From: Plasmodiophora brassicae
Taxonomy: Eukaryota > Endomyxa > Phytomyxea > Plasmodiophorida > Plasmodiophoridae
Length of the DNA stretch: 64,000 nt
Direction: 5' to 3'
NCBI GenBank assembly: GCA_039704465.1
Contig: JASFAU010000007.1
Span: 62,001-126,000, forward strand
Numbering within the stretch: the first letter of the stretch is position 1; every line of letters starts with the position of its first letter. The notes under the pieces are model-generated. The model ran no database searches. It had not been told where the DNA came from and saw only the letters and a program-made list of their open reading frames with translations. Shown here piece after piece: positions 41,063 to 51,424 of this stretch. Both the position numbers and the translations under genes were made by a program.

Positions 41063-41965
41063 TTAATGGTGTGTTTTACCGGCGACCTTGTAGTCGGCCT
41101 TGCGCCACAGCCGCTTTCGTTCGATCTCGTACGTCCGGCGTAGGAGACGTTGCCGATCGCGGTGCGCGTCCTGCGTCCTCTCGCAGAACATGACGTTGCA
41201 TCGTCCGTTCGACAGCCGCTCGTCGACGTCCAGCAGCAGGGGCGGACAGGATCGCGGGATCAGCCGCGTCACCGCCATGTCGTGGTTGTAGCGCAGCGAC
41301 CCGTTCCAGACGATCGCGTCGCCCGATCGCAACCGGATCTGCAACGGCTCCTGGCGACGTCGCCGGATCGCCACCACCGCCGTGCACCCGATCGTCAGCC
41401 AGATCCTCCACCCGGTTACTGCAGACGCTTTCAGGCGCGTCGTGTCGACCGACTCGAGCAGCGCTGTGGGCGGGCCCCGTTGAGAAGGTCGCGCCTGGGG
41501 CGTCCATTTGGCGGGCGACCACTTACTGGATTTAACGGATGCCGGGTAGAAGGGCGCCAGGATGGCCGGGATGACGTCAGTGCACTTCTGGCCGACGTCG
41601 ACCCATTCGGCGGGCAGTTGCAGGTCGTCGTCCTTCCAGGTGTTCACATGGACCAGCGGGTGCACCTGGTGGCGATGCTGCGGGCCGTGCTGGACGACCA
41701 GCTCGCTGGGGTCGGCGAACACCGGGTCGCATGTCCAGACGGAGGACGCGTTCGACAGTGCGACGTTGAACGATTCGTGGTCGGGCATCACGGCGCCCGG
41801 GTTGAATCGCATCTGCGACGACGCCGACAGCAATGTTCGCAGCAGGGTCGCCTGCTCGCGATCGTTCAGGAGGCCGGCCGCCAGGAACATGCCGGGCGCC
41901 AGCTCACGGGCGCCCGGCTCGATACGAGGGTTGTCGCTGTCATCAAAGAATTCGCCACCAGCCAT
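41063..41965 (-). CDS. AlkB-like 2-oxoglutarate/Fe(II) dioxygenase (tentative)
   Basis: 300 aa in one open frame from ATG 41965, possibly with an intron near 41400-41540. The C-terminal part fits the AlkB fold: LRSGDAIVWNGSLRYNHDMA contains the distal iron-binding His, and NGRCNVMFCER resembles the RxNxTFR oxoglutarate-binding signature. The N-terminal part (GMFLAAGLLNDREQATLLRT) resembles the start of AlkB homologues. The proximal HxD pair is not clear in the frame as read; the segment where it should lie (about 41440-41530) has alternative frames and candidate splice sites, so the gene model there is unreliable. Substrates of the family are alkylated nucleic acids or proteins. Confidence 0.55.
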   Translation of the reverse strand: MAGGEFFDDSDNPRIEPGARELAPGMFLAAGLLNDREQATLLRTLLSASSQMRFNPGAVMPDHESFNVALSNASSVWTCDPVFADPSELVVQHGPQHRHQVHPLVHVNTWKDDDLQLPAEWVDVGQKCTDVIPAILAPFYPASVKSSKWSPAKWTPQARPSQRGPPTALLESVDTTRLKASAVTGWRIWLTIGCTAVVAIRRRRQEPLQIRLRSGDAIVWNGSLRYNHDMAVTRLIPRSCPPLLLDVDERLSNGRCNVMFCERTQDAHRDRQRLLRRTYEIERKRLWRKADYKVAGKTHH

Positions 41966-42633
41966 TGTAGCAGCAGCCGCCCTGAGAACGCGTGCCCTGA
42001 TATATATCTTCGCGCTCTTCGTGAATCTTCCCGAATGAAACCGCCCCGAGTGATCAGGATAACGGATGCGCGGCGTCCCGTTGCCGGCTAACGCAAGGTG
42101 AGTTAACACGAGCGCCTGAGTAAAGGCGTCAAAGGGCAAACGCCATCGGGGCATCCTCATGCAGGCGGTAGTCTGCATACTAGGTGGGTGGGGTCGGGAC
42201 ACCGTTATGCAACCGATTGGGGGGCGTCTCGGATGTTCTCGCAGACATCGGAGGAACGACGATCTTCGCATGTCGCCAGCCAGCTTGATGACCTCGTGGA
42301 TGACGACGACCGTCACGACTCCATTCCGATGCTGTATCCGCAGACGTCCTCTAATCGAGGACTGCAGGGCCTTCACCCAATGTTTGTCGTGGCGGCGCTT
42401 GCCCAAAGAGGAAAACCGCGCATGACACGAAACGACGTCCTGGGCGCGTCTGTCATCGCGTTCGACCCAACTATGGGCCCCGTCCCTGCCGCCACTACGG
42501 GGGCCTACAAATAGCGTCTGAACGAAGAAGATTCGCGCAACTGCGCCGCGCTGCTGCCGCTGCCGTGCGCATGCCGCAGACCTGATCTGACGTTGTAGAT
42601 TGCGCCTGGCTTGGCAATCCGCTCGCGGGTGCG
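41966..42633. other. Intergenic region, no firm gene
   Basis: Between the divergent AlkB-like and nucleotidyltransferase genes. An open plus frame at 42188-42514 (VASQLDDLVDDDDRHDSIPM, MFVVAALAQRGKPRMTRNDV) is protein-like but starts with GTG and has no clear exon partners. Promoters of both flanking genes must lie here. Confidence 0.35.
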
Positions 42634-45447
42634 ATGCTGCGCGACGTCGCGCTGCTTGTCGCACTGCTAATCGCGCTGTTGACCTATATGCAGGCCGGTA
42701 GCAGACGTCGATCGATTCGGTACGGACGTTGACGGCAGTACTGTTCTGGCTTCTCCGGCTGCATGCTAATAGGCCTCCGTCCAGGGCGACGTTGACGACG
42801 GCAACGGCCAGCTGTACGCAGCCCCTGAAAGTATGGTCGGACGTGCATGAGGCCATAATTTTGCTCGAGGAGAGCCGGATCATGGTATGCGAGGGTGAAT
42901 CGCTACTGGCCAATGCAGAATGGAATGGCTCCGTGCCGGACATGGGCACGTTCACCACGTTTCCCGCTGCCGATCTCCCCGGCCTGTCGACCCGGTTTAG
43001 TCGCACCCGCGAATTCCGTCATCTCGTTACCAGCATGTCGCTCAGCCTGATTGCCAGCTACAAGGATGCGCTGGAGGTCGCGTCCACCGCTGAAGAGACA
43101 ATGCGGGGGCGCAACCGGCTTGCTGCTGTTCAGAAGACTGCTCCCGAGAGAAGGGCCGTCCTCGAACAAATGTCACCTGTACGGCAGTTCATCAGGCTTT
43201 CCCCAATCAGGGCTGCGCGTGCGCGCGACGAAAGGTTCGTCGACACGCCTGCATTGCAACTCTGGGATCGTACCGAGGTGCCTGTCAACGCCGTCATTGA
43301 CGCCGCAGAGACGCTCCGCGTCCAAGCTGGCCTCGACCTGGGCCTCATTGATGCAATCAAGGCTCGGTGCGATTTCGTGCTAGCGAACTTCGGAGCATGC
43401 TCCTCGTACTTCAAACTGGTCGCCCAGTCAGTGTCGCTACGTCACGAATGGTCGCAGGACCTCCTGGGTTGTGCATCCCTGATGCCGGGCGTCAGTGACT
43501 ATCATACCCAACGATGCCGATTAACCATCAGTGCCATCGAGCGAGCACGTGCACGACTGCTTGATGCCCTTGCCAAGACTGAACGGATCCGCTCTATGCT
43601 GACCAGTCCCATGGCATGCACTGTCGACGACCAGAATAACAACGGCAGTACGGCGACCCGGCCAAGTAAAAAGAGGACTGCGAAGAGGAAAAGGAAGAAG
43701 GGCAGGCAGCCACGGCCGGATGCGGGGACAGCCATCCGGAGCGATCGCCAAGATGAAACACCCGGGGACGTCACCTGTGTTCCATCCTGGGTCGCCTCTG
43801 GTGATCAGGAAACACTCGACGTGGTGGACGGCGATTGGGTTGCGTCCCTCGATAACCAAACCGAATCGACGTCTTCGACAGTACTTGCTTCTGGGCCGCC
43901 GGTGCCCCCGTCCCCTGCCTGCAGTGCATCGTCTCCATCACCTGTGCCTGAGTACTCGTCTCTGTCAACTGCGTCTGGATCGTTTTCGTCACCTGACTGC
44001 GAGCCGTCTGGCTTGGAAGCACGTGATGATGCACTGTCACTAGCTCCTGAGGCTGCCCCGTCATCCGCATTGGTGTCTAACAGCGGTGCACTGCCACTGG
44101 CACTTGAAGCTGCTCCATCTCCTGCACCTGTATCCAACAGTTACTACGACGCAGACAACGGTGTTGCCAGCAACGATACTTCTCCCTGTTCCTCCACCAT
44201 CAACCGTTGCTGTGGCGACGATGCGTTACCGTCCGTCAAGCGTGATGCGGGCGCTCTGCCTTCCGCCTGCGCTCCCGTCCCTGTCAGCAACGGCGCCCAC
44301 ACTGTACTCCCCAGAACAGGTAGCACACGCCCTGTTGGTCGACGCTGGTCAGCTGGTTCGGTAGATTGCCCGCAAGGCAATGTAGCGGCGCTGAACCCTG
44401 CAGGCATCATCAGCGTCCTGCGACGATCACAGGACTGGCAGCTGACTGCCAGCCTGGAAATATACGTCTCAAGGATGAAGGCCATTCGGGAGAACGACAC
44501 GGAGCATCGGCAAAGGGCGATCCATCTCCTGTCGGTCGCCGTCAACCACCTGTTCCCGACGGCCGTCGTCCTGGAGGCAGGCTCCGGTCCCGTCGGCCTA
44601 CACCTCGCCGCCCCCATCAGCGATCTTGACGTTGTCGTCCTTGATGGCTCTGACGGCAGAGGCGGCCTGGCGCGCCTGTACGAACACTTGACACGGGACT
44701 CGGCGTTCTCCGACGTTGTATACCTGTCGCGCGCGTCGACGCCGGTCGTGAAGATGACGCTGTCGGGGACGATGCTGTCGGTGGACATCACCTGGAACGC
44801 GCCGTACGTCGCCGAATCGCTGATATTCCTGCTGGAATCCATTCGCGAGCACGCCATGTTCGTACCCATCGTCATGTACGTCAAGTACTACCTGTACATG
44901 TACGGCCTGGGCACGCCATACCACGGCGGCGTCGGGTCGTTCCTCCTGTACTTGCTTGTCAAGTCGCACCTACAGGTAGACGGTACTGCCTTCCGGCGAG
45001 CACCCGACGCTGACTGTTGTTCAGGTGAACCACGAGGCGTGCGCGTCGTCGACGGGGACCTGCCTACGGTCGTTCTTCGAGTATTACGGGTACGGGTTCG
45101 ACGTTCACCGCACGTGCATCTCGGTGGTTCGCGGCGGACGCCTGTTCAACAAGGTACGTGGCCGCCTGGTCGCCCGGCTACTGACCCGGGGCCTCACTCT
45201 GGATATGCAGAGGGATCGCGTGCATCGTGGCCTGTTCGACCCGTCGGCGCTGTGTGTGGAGAATCCGTTCGATTCGGCGACTGACGTCGGCAGGTCGGCG
45301 TTCAACTTCGCCGCCGTCCGTCGCGCGTTCTACTGGACCAGCGTGCACCTGACGCGCTCCTGGAAGGTCGACCTGACACGGGTCACCCCACCGAAACCCG
45401 TCCACCCAGGGCCACCATCCCGCCTCCGGCACCCGTCCTTTGCGTAA
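42634..45447 (+). CDS. TRF4/PAPD5-like nucleotidyltransferase with N-terminal signal peptide, copy A, 4 exons
   Basis: Non-canonical poly(A)/U polymerase family. Exons 42634-42719, 42773-44975, 45025-45153 and 45211-45447 sum to 885 codons (884 aa). Exon 1 encodes a hydrophobic leader (MLRDVALLVALLIALLTYMQ). A large N-terminal region of unknown fold follows (HEAIILLEESRIMVCEGESL...), then a basic tract (KKRTAKRKRKKGRQ) and a Ser/Pro/Ala-rich linker. The catalytic core has GSGPVGLHLAAPISDLDVVV (Gly-Ser and two Asp) and the third Asp in MLSVDITWNAPYVAES. The central/PAP-associated part has YVKYYLYMYGLGTPY and HGGVGSFLLYLLV. A signal peptide on this enzyme family is unexpected. Copy B follows in tandem with introns in the same places. 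Confidence 0.85.
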
Positions 45448-45648
45448 ACCACTGTCGAACGTTGGTCGTAGAACATACGGTCGTGCTCGAGCAGTCGTCT
45501 GGGCAGGACGGTGTAGGTGACGACCTATGTAAGGTATCCAGGAATGGCCTCAGAGACGACCACCTACTGGATGCGCGCAAGGGGGCCAACAGCGGCGAAT
45601 CCAAATCGGGCGCGAGCATCTCGTGCGGCGGCCGGCCGCCCTGGCGCG

Positions 45649-48242
45649 ATGCTACGTCGTGCTGCTCTGCTGATCGCCCTGCTGATCTGTCTGCCCGCCG
45701 ATGGCAAACGCCAGCCCGGCAAGCGGTACTGGCGTGCGGCATTACGATTCCTGGCCGTCCGTTGCTGACACTTGTCCAGGGCGAGATGGACGTCGGCGGC
45801 GCCGAGGCAGCCGCAGGCAGCATCGGTCGATGCGCGGGACGCCATCATTCTGTTGGAGGAGGCCAGGATCATGGTCTGCGAGGGCGAGATGCTGCTGGCG
45901 TACGCCGAGTCGAACGGGTCCGTCTCGGATATCGGGAGGACGACGCGGTTCCCCGTTGCCGACCTCCCCGCCCTGTCCAGTACGTTCGGGCGCGTCCGCG
46001 ACATCCACCCCAGCGTTGCTGTCACGTCGGGCGACCTCGCTGCCAATTACAACGACGGCATAGAGTGTGCGACGATCGTCGAACGGGCGTTGCGTCTGCA
46101 CAGCGGCAACCTGGACACGATCCGGAGGAACGAGGCCGAACGCGATGCCATCATGAAGAAGACGGCGCTCCTGTCGCACGACGTTGCCTATTCTGCCGTC
46201 GCAGCAGCGAACGTACGTGATGGGAAGTTCGTCGACCCGGGCGCGTTGCGCTTCTGGACCTGCGCCGACGTGCCCCCGCGCGACATTGTCGACGCTGCCG
46301 AGACGCTGCAGGAGCAGGTCGGCCTCGATCTGCGCGTGCTCGACGCCATCAAGGCGCGCAACGAGTTCATGATGTCGAACTTCACCGGCCTGTCCGTGTA
46401 CTTCAAGCTGGTCGCCGACGCCCTGGGCGTCCCGTGCGTCCTGGACGACGTCCGCTTTGGTGGCGACCGGCCGGCGACGCGGTCGTATCACTGGGCCCGG
46501 GACCTTCGTAAATTCGCCATCGACACGCGACGCGAGCATGCCGAGCACGTCCACGGGTGCCGCCTTGCTCTCGGTGTCATCGAGCGAGCGCGTACACGCT
46601 TGGTCGAAGCGTGCACCAGGATCAAACAGATTCGCTATATCCTGGGCGACCCCACGACGCGCATTCTCGATGACCTCGCTGCCAACGACACGAACGCCAG
46701 AACGCCCAGCAGGAAACCCAAGAGGAAGAAGGGCAACAGGAAGAAGCAGCAACCGGATGCGACTGATGATGGCGACGACACCCGGAACGCTGGCGACGAC
46801 CGGCCATCCGATGCCGGTGCGGACGATCCGTCAACGATGCCGACGGTCAGCGACCACGATTCGTTGTCAGCGACACTGCCTGTGCCGTCCAACGCGGGTG
46901 CAGGTACGATCATTGCTGGCCAGCCTTCGTCGTCCTCGCACCAGTGCCCACCAGCGCCTTCCGCCAGCGGTTCCGCCCTCGTCAGCTGCTCGCCACCGAT
47001 CGAAACAGAAGTGGTCGCCCCGGCACCCGTCGCCCTCGCCGTTCGCGGCAGGCAGAGCGCCGATGACGTTGCTCGAGTGAGATGCAGGGATGGGCATCGG
47101 GGTGGCCGGGGCACGTCCATGGATCCGGTGCCGCGTCAGCAGGATGTTGCTATCCCTGGGCCCCTCGACATTATCGGTGCCCAGCGACGGTCGCAGGACA
47201 TGCAACTGGACGTCGACCTCGACGATTTCGTCGCGAGGACGACGATCCTGCAAACGAATGACGCTGTGTACCGACAGCGAGCGCTGTACCTCCTGACCAG
47301 GGCTGTCGGGCTGGTGTTCCCGCGGGCGATCGTTCTGGAGGCGGGATCTGGCCCTGTCGGCCTGCACCTGTACGCGCCCATCAGCGACCTTGATGTCGTT
47401 ATCGTCGATCAATCGGACGCCGACACGGGCCTTTCGCGCCTGTACGGGTACCTGACATCAGACGTACCAGCGTTCTGCAACGTTGTCCATCTTGCGCGAG
47501 CATCCACGCCGGTCCTCAAGATGGCGCTGTCGGGGACGATGCTCTCGGTGGACGTCACCTGGAACGCGCCGTACGCCGCCGAATCCCACGAGTTCCTCCT
47601 GGCAGCCATCAGGGGGCACACCATGTTCAAACCTATCGTGATGTACGTCAAGTACTACCTGTTCATGTATGGCCTTGGCACACCGTATTACGGTGGCGTC
47701 GGGTCGTACCTGCTCTACCTTCTCGTCCTGTTCCATATACAGGTACGCGCGCCCCGTCCTTTGGTAAATCGTGTGTGTGTGTGTGTGGTGACCCGTAGCG
47801 GCAACGTTAGGTGAACCCCGAGGCGTGCTCTAGGTCGACAGGGACCTGCCTGCGCTCGTTCTTCGAGTACTACGGGTCCGGGTTCGATATGTCCCACCAC
47901 TGCATCTCGGTGGTGAACGGTGGGCGAATATTCAACAAGGTTGGGGGCGTACAAGTTGCTCGTAGTAGGTATGCTGAAGTTCTGATGTACTTGCAGAGGG
48001 ATCGCGTGCATCGTGGCCTGTTTGACCCGTCGGCTCTATGTGTGGAGCACCCGTTCGATTCGACCATTGACGTCGGCAGGTCGGCGTTCAACTTCGCCGC
48101 CGTTCGCCGTGCGTTTTATTGGACCGGGGTGCACCTACTGAACTCGTGGAAGGCCGACCTCGCGCGGCTCACCCCAGAAGAACCCGTTGACCCCAGGACC
48201 ACTGCCTACGTAAATTGGCATCCCCCTAAACAAGGGCTATAA
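45649..48242 (+). CDS. TRF4/PAPD5-like nucleotidyltransferase with N-terminal signal peptide, copy B, 4 exons
   Basis: Tandem paralogue of 42634-45447. Exons 45649-45725, 45780-47742, 47811-47939 and 47997-48242 sum to 805 codons (804 aa). The leader is MLRRAALLIALLICLPADG. The N-terminal unknown region is conserved (RDAIILLEEARIMVCEGEML; DLRVLDAIKARNEFMMSNF), as are the basic tract (SRKPKRKKGNRKK), catalytic residues (GSGPVGLHLYAPISDLDVVI; MLSVDVTWNAPYAAES) and the PAP-associated segment (YGGVGSYLLYLLV). All three introns match copy A in position and phase; the second contains a GT microsatellite (47770-47787). The linker is shorter than in A. Catalytic residues are kept, so both are probably active enzymes; substrate and compartment unknown. 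Confidence 0.85.
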
Positions 48243-48274
48243 TAAATCGGCGTTTCTCCCTGCTCCGATGTCGC

Positions 48275-48634
48275 ATGATTGAACTGGCGCCCGCTCGCTC
48301 GGTGTACCTCGCGCGATGGGCCTCGGCCGTCTCCCGCGCCCAAACCCCTGAACTTCCTTACCAGGTCGTGGTATGCTCAGACGTCCGACTGGACACGCAC
48401 CAGGTCGGGCTCGTTGTGACGTCCCAGCGGTACTGTTGGACAACCTGCCGGGCATTCAAACAACTAGGTTTCATTCCTGAGCTGGCACGGGGATACTTGC
48501 TGCCACAAGGTCTCGATGTTCGTCATCTGCGGCTGCCGTCCACCGTGAGAATCCATGACAGATCGAGGTCGTTCGGCGGTGGACTGGGACTGCGCGATAT
48601 TTTTAGAGGCGGCAGTCGCGCTGAAGATGTCTGA
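48275..48634 (+). CDS. Weak hypothetical ORF
   Basis: 119 codons from an ATG at 48275 (MIELAPARSVYLARWASAVS, later YQVVVCSDVRLDTHQVGLVV). Moderately protein-like and in the same strand as its neighbours, only 30 bases after copy B's stop. No family, signal or membrane segment. Could be a small gene or a spurious frame in GC-rich DNA. Confidence 0.28.
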   Translation: MIELAPARSVYLARWASAVSRAQTPELPYQVVVCSDVRLDTHQVGLVVTSQRYCWTTCRAFKQLGFIPELARGYLLPQGLDVRHLRLPSTVRIHDRSRSFGGGLGLRDIFRGGSRAEDV

Positions 48635-48741
48635 GATGCCGGATGCGCAGCCTCCGGGCAGCAAATGACTGGCAAATACCGAGCCGCGGAGAACTAGAAG
48701 CGAAACCCGACGCCGCAACCGCGAATCGCATCGTCATCATC

Positions 48742-49542
48742 ATGCGGCCCAGCTCTACCACTGTGCTGTTTCTGGCGTGCACCGCCGTCGTCTTCAATGC
48801 CCATGCTGAGCACAAGACGTTTCGTCCAGACGACGACGTCAACCGATACCTGCTGGCGAAGGGTCGAAACCTGACCAGCGTCCAAGTGACGACGCAGGGC
48901 CAGTTTGATGACCTGATCAGATTCCTAACCTTCGCAGGGGCGTCACGGCATGCCCTGAAGGCGATCAAGGCGTCCGGTCCTGGCATCACCCAACTGCCAT
49001 ATGAGATCGGGCGCATAACGTCACTGAATTCCCTCGACATTTCGAATACGGAAATCGCCGTACTGCCAAACGAGGTCGGGCTTCTTGATGCTCTGACGTC
49101 GTTGGACATCTCCGGCACGCTGATCACCCATCTTCCGCATCAGATCGTGTACCTTACTGCCTTGCGGCACTTTAAATGCGACCCTGCTGTCAGAAACGTG
49201 CCGAATCACCTCGCTATGCTGAATCGCCCTGAATCGACATCGAATGGGACTCGATCCTCGACTGACAATGCGCACGAGCACGCGCTGTCCTCACGAGGCG
49301 AGTCCGCCGCCTGCCCCGCTTCGGTTGACACAAAGTCGGCGCTGTGTAACGAACACAAGACGTACACGATCGCGAGGGACGGTCTCGAGGGCTTGCTGCG
49401 ATTTACGATCGAGCGCACCGCCGTGTTCCAAAGCGGGACAATATACTGCATTCAGCAAACCATTGCCAGGATGCGCTACCGAATTGGGAAGGTTGAGAGC
49501 AGGATGAGCGCACTGGGGATGAGGCCCGCCGACTGTCTATAA
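48742..49542 (+). CDS. Secreted leucine-rich-repeat protein with novel C-terminal domain, member 1
   Basis: 266 aa from ATG 48742. Signal peptide (MRPSSTTVLFLACTAVVFNAHA), an N-terminal linker (DDDVNRYLLAKGRNLTSVQV), then about three leucine-rich repeats (GITQLPYEIGRITSLNSLDI; TEIAVLPNEVGLLDALTSLD; ISGTLITHLPHQIVYLTALR). A Ser/Thr-rich spacer leads to a C-terminal domain starting SALCNEHKTYT and ending MSALGMRPADCL, with one Cys at each end that could pair. The same C-terminal domain occurs in 52713-53498 and 53679-54200. Likely extracellular binding protein; ligand unknown. Confidence 0.7.
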   Translation: MRPSSTTVLFLACTAVVFNAHAEHKTFRPDDDVNRYLLAKGRNLTSVQVTTQGQFDDLIRFLTFAGASRHALKAIKASGPGITQLPYEIGRITSLNSLDISNTEIAVLPNEVGLLDALTSLDISGTLITHLPHQIVYLTALRHFKCDPAVRNVPNHLAMLNRPESTSNGTRSSTDNAHEHALSSRGESAACPASVDTKSALCNEHKTYTIARDGLEGLLRFTIERTAVFQSGTIYCIQQTIARMRYRIGKVESRMSALGMRPADCL

Positions 49543-50270
49543 AAACCGGTCACCGAATTCTGCAATCTGACGGATGTCGTAGCGACCAAAAGGCAAAAGC
49601 ATTCGACAACCGCATCTTCGGCAGCGACTTCCTGTATAACGGGACAGAATTTCCGGTTGCCAGCTGTCTGACACAACTTAGCCACAGGTGACTACCGGGC
49701 GAAGCGGCCAGCTACCAGGTTGCCGGGCGAAACAACTGGGTCGGTCGCCGGTCCCCGGCGCTTCTCATCTACCCGACCCGCCCGACCGGGGCTTGCTTCC
49801 GATCCGCTGGCTCGTCGGGACTGGCCCAACCTGATGCACGTTCTAGCTGTTATGCGATCTATTGGCCGGGTTGCAACGGTTACGTTTTCTCTTCGTCACC
49901 CAGGTGTCTTCGGGTCTTGGATATTTCAGCCTCGTGCGGCGAATTGCTGAGGTCCTCCCAGAAACGATGGTATACGGAGCCTGATCGACGTGGCGCGTCT
50001 TGCGACGATCAGGGTCGCCTCGGGTCTGATGAGACGGTGGCTTCTGGTCCGACTGGGCCCTGCGGGAGGGTCGGTCGCCGCGGCGCCCTGGATATCTGCA
50101 ACGTCCTGTGCCTGTATACGACCGTACAACCCAATTGGTCCCATCGATATCCCTACATCGAGGAGGTGGATATCAGTTGCCGATCGTCCAGCTCATCGGC
50201 GTTCAGGCAGAAACGCGCGAAGAACTCGAAGCTGACATTGGGCGGTCTCGAAGTAAGGTCGTGGGACCCA
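49543..50270. other. No gene recognised
   Basis: Only arginine-rich or broken frames. A short GGGCGAA.C.GG.C/ACCAGG repeat occurs around 49690-49735. It leads into the inverted repeat at 50271. Confidence 0.35.
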
Positions 50271-50736
50271 GTCGTTCGTGCCGACGTTCAGGGACACGTG
50301 CACCCCCCCCCCCCTGCCAACGACCATCTCGATCATCTTCAGGACGATCTCTGCCTTGGAGGCGTTCTTTTGCACAGTGCACATTGCACAGAGCCCGCGA
50401 TCGTTCGTGCTGCACCGCAGCGTTTACCATCGACATGCGCGCCCCGATCTGAACGAGCCGCAGGACTATACGTTCGCCGCGTTTCTGACAAGCCGACGAG
50501 AATTGGATCCGATCTGGGAGCAACAGTGGCGACGGCCGAACCGATCCCGATTGCCGTATGGTTCGCTACACCGCCGGCAGCTCGACGCACAGGCCATGGC
50601 GCCCTGTTCAATGATCTGTGCACTGTGCAGAAGTACGCCTCAAAGGCCGATACCGTCCTGAAGATGATCGAGATGGTCAACCAGGAATGGCTCGTTGGCG
50701 GGGTGTGCACGTGCCCCTGAACGTCGGCATGAACGG
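50271..50736. repeat. Imperfect inverted duplication (palindrome 3)
   Basis: 50271-50392 and 50617-50736 are reverse complements with indels, separated by about 225 bases. The shared core codes on one strand for CTVQK(N/Y)ASKA(E/D)xVLKMIEMV; the other strand gives ISIIFRT(I/V)SA(L/F)EA(F/Y)FCTVH. The left arm has a 13-base C run (50301-50313). The copies have diverged more than in palindromes 1 and 2 near their centres. Confidence 0.8.
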
Positions 50737-51076
50737 CCGGGACCCGTTCCGGCAGGGATGGCAGCGGGACGCCGACGGCAGGTAAGCGTTCGCGTGTCGA
50801 CCAACGGCAAAGGGCGCTGGACGACGCCGCCCAGCTGGACGATATGCAGGGCAGGCAGGCGTCACTCGACATGCAGACGGGGAGCTCGGCGACGTCCTTG
50901 GTTGGTCGACCCGCCATCGACGCATGGTGCAGGGCAGGGCGCACGCGTCCGATTGCACCAATCGCCATGGCGCTCACCTCATTTGCCCATTTCGGTACGC
51001 ACGCATGGACCCCGTTGTACTGTGGCAGCGATCATCACCGCGTTCGGAGGTAAGCAGGTCCGTGCAGAGCGTACCG

Positions 51077-51424
51077 ATGATCGGCGTGTTCATCCTATTC
51101 GTTGCAGTCGTTGTGAGTGCGCTGATTGCCACCTGTGCGGTCATCTGGAACTGTCGAGCAGACCGCCAACAGAGGCAGCAACTGCACGAAGAGCGGCTGC
51201 AGCTGCGACAAGAGCAGCATCAGCAGCGACAGCAGCAGCGACAAGAGCAGCATCAGCAGCAACAGCAGCAGCGCATGCGAATATTCTTCATGTGCAAGGC
51301 GTCAGGGCAAGTTCCCATGGCCATTGATACGTGGGCGGAGCTTCAAAGCTTCATGTGCTCAAAGGACGATGACGACCTCGAACAAAGCTTCGGGTCAAAC
51401 GACGATGACGAGCCCGAACCGTAA
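51077..51424 (+). CDS. Small membrane protein with glutamine-rich coiled coil
   Basis: 115 aa from ATG 51077. One N-terminal hydrophobic helix (MIGVFILFVAVVVSALIATC) is followed by a Gln/Arg-rich helical stretch encoded by CAG/CAA repeats (51165-51275) and then an acidic tail (SKDDDDLEQSFGSNDDDEPE). Resembles a type II or signal-anchored protein. The repeat may vary in length between strains. No family recognised. Confidence 0.5.
   Translation: MIGVFILFVAVVVSALIATCAVIWNCRADRQQRQQLHEERLQLRQEQHQQRQQQRQEQHQQQQQQRMRIFFMCKASGQVPMAIDTWAELQSFMCSKDDDDLEQSFGSNDDDEPEP

Noticed and set aside
41966..43006. Upstream part of the long minus-strand frame beginning at 43006
   Set aside because: It overlaps the nucleotidyltransferase gene on the other strand and has poor protein character before Met 41965.
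43720..44070. Additional frames in the linker of nucleotidyltransferase copy A
   Set aside because: Low-complexity Ser/Pro/Ala linker yields open frames in several phases; the main frame continues to the catalytic domain.
47770..47790. GT microsatellite as a regulatory element
   Set aside because: It sits inside an intron of copy B and similar GT or CA tracts occur elsewhere (35590, 55777); no evidence of function.
50301..50313. CRISPR or other array-like repeat near the C run
   Set aside because: Only a homopolymer within a two-copy inverted repeat; no spaced repeat units, and the genome is eukaryotic.
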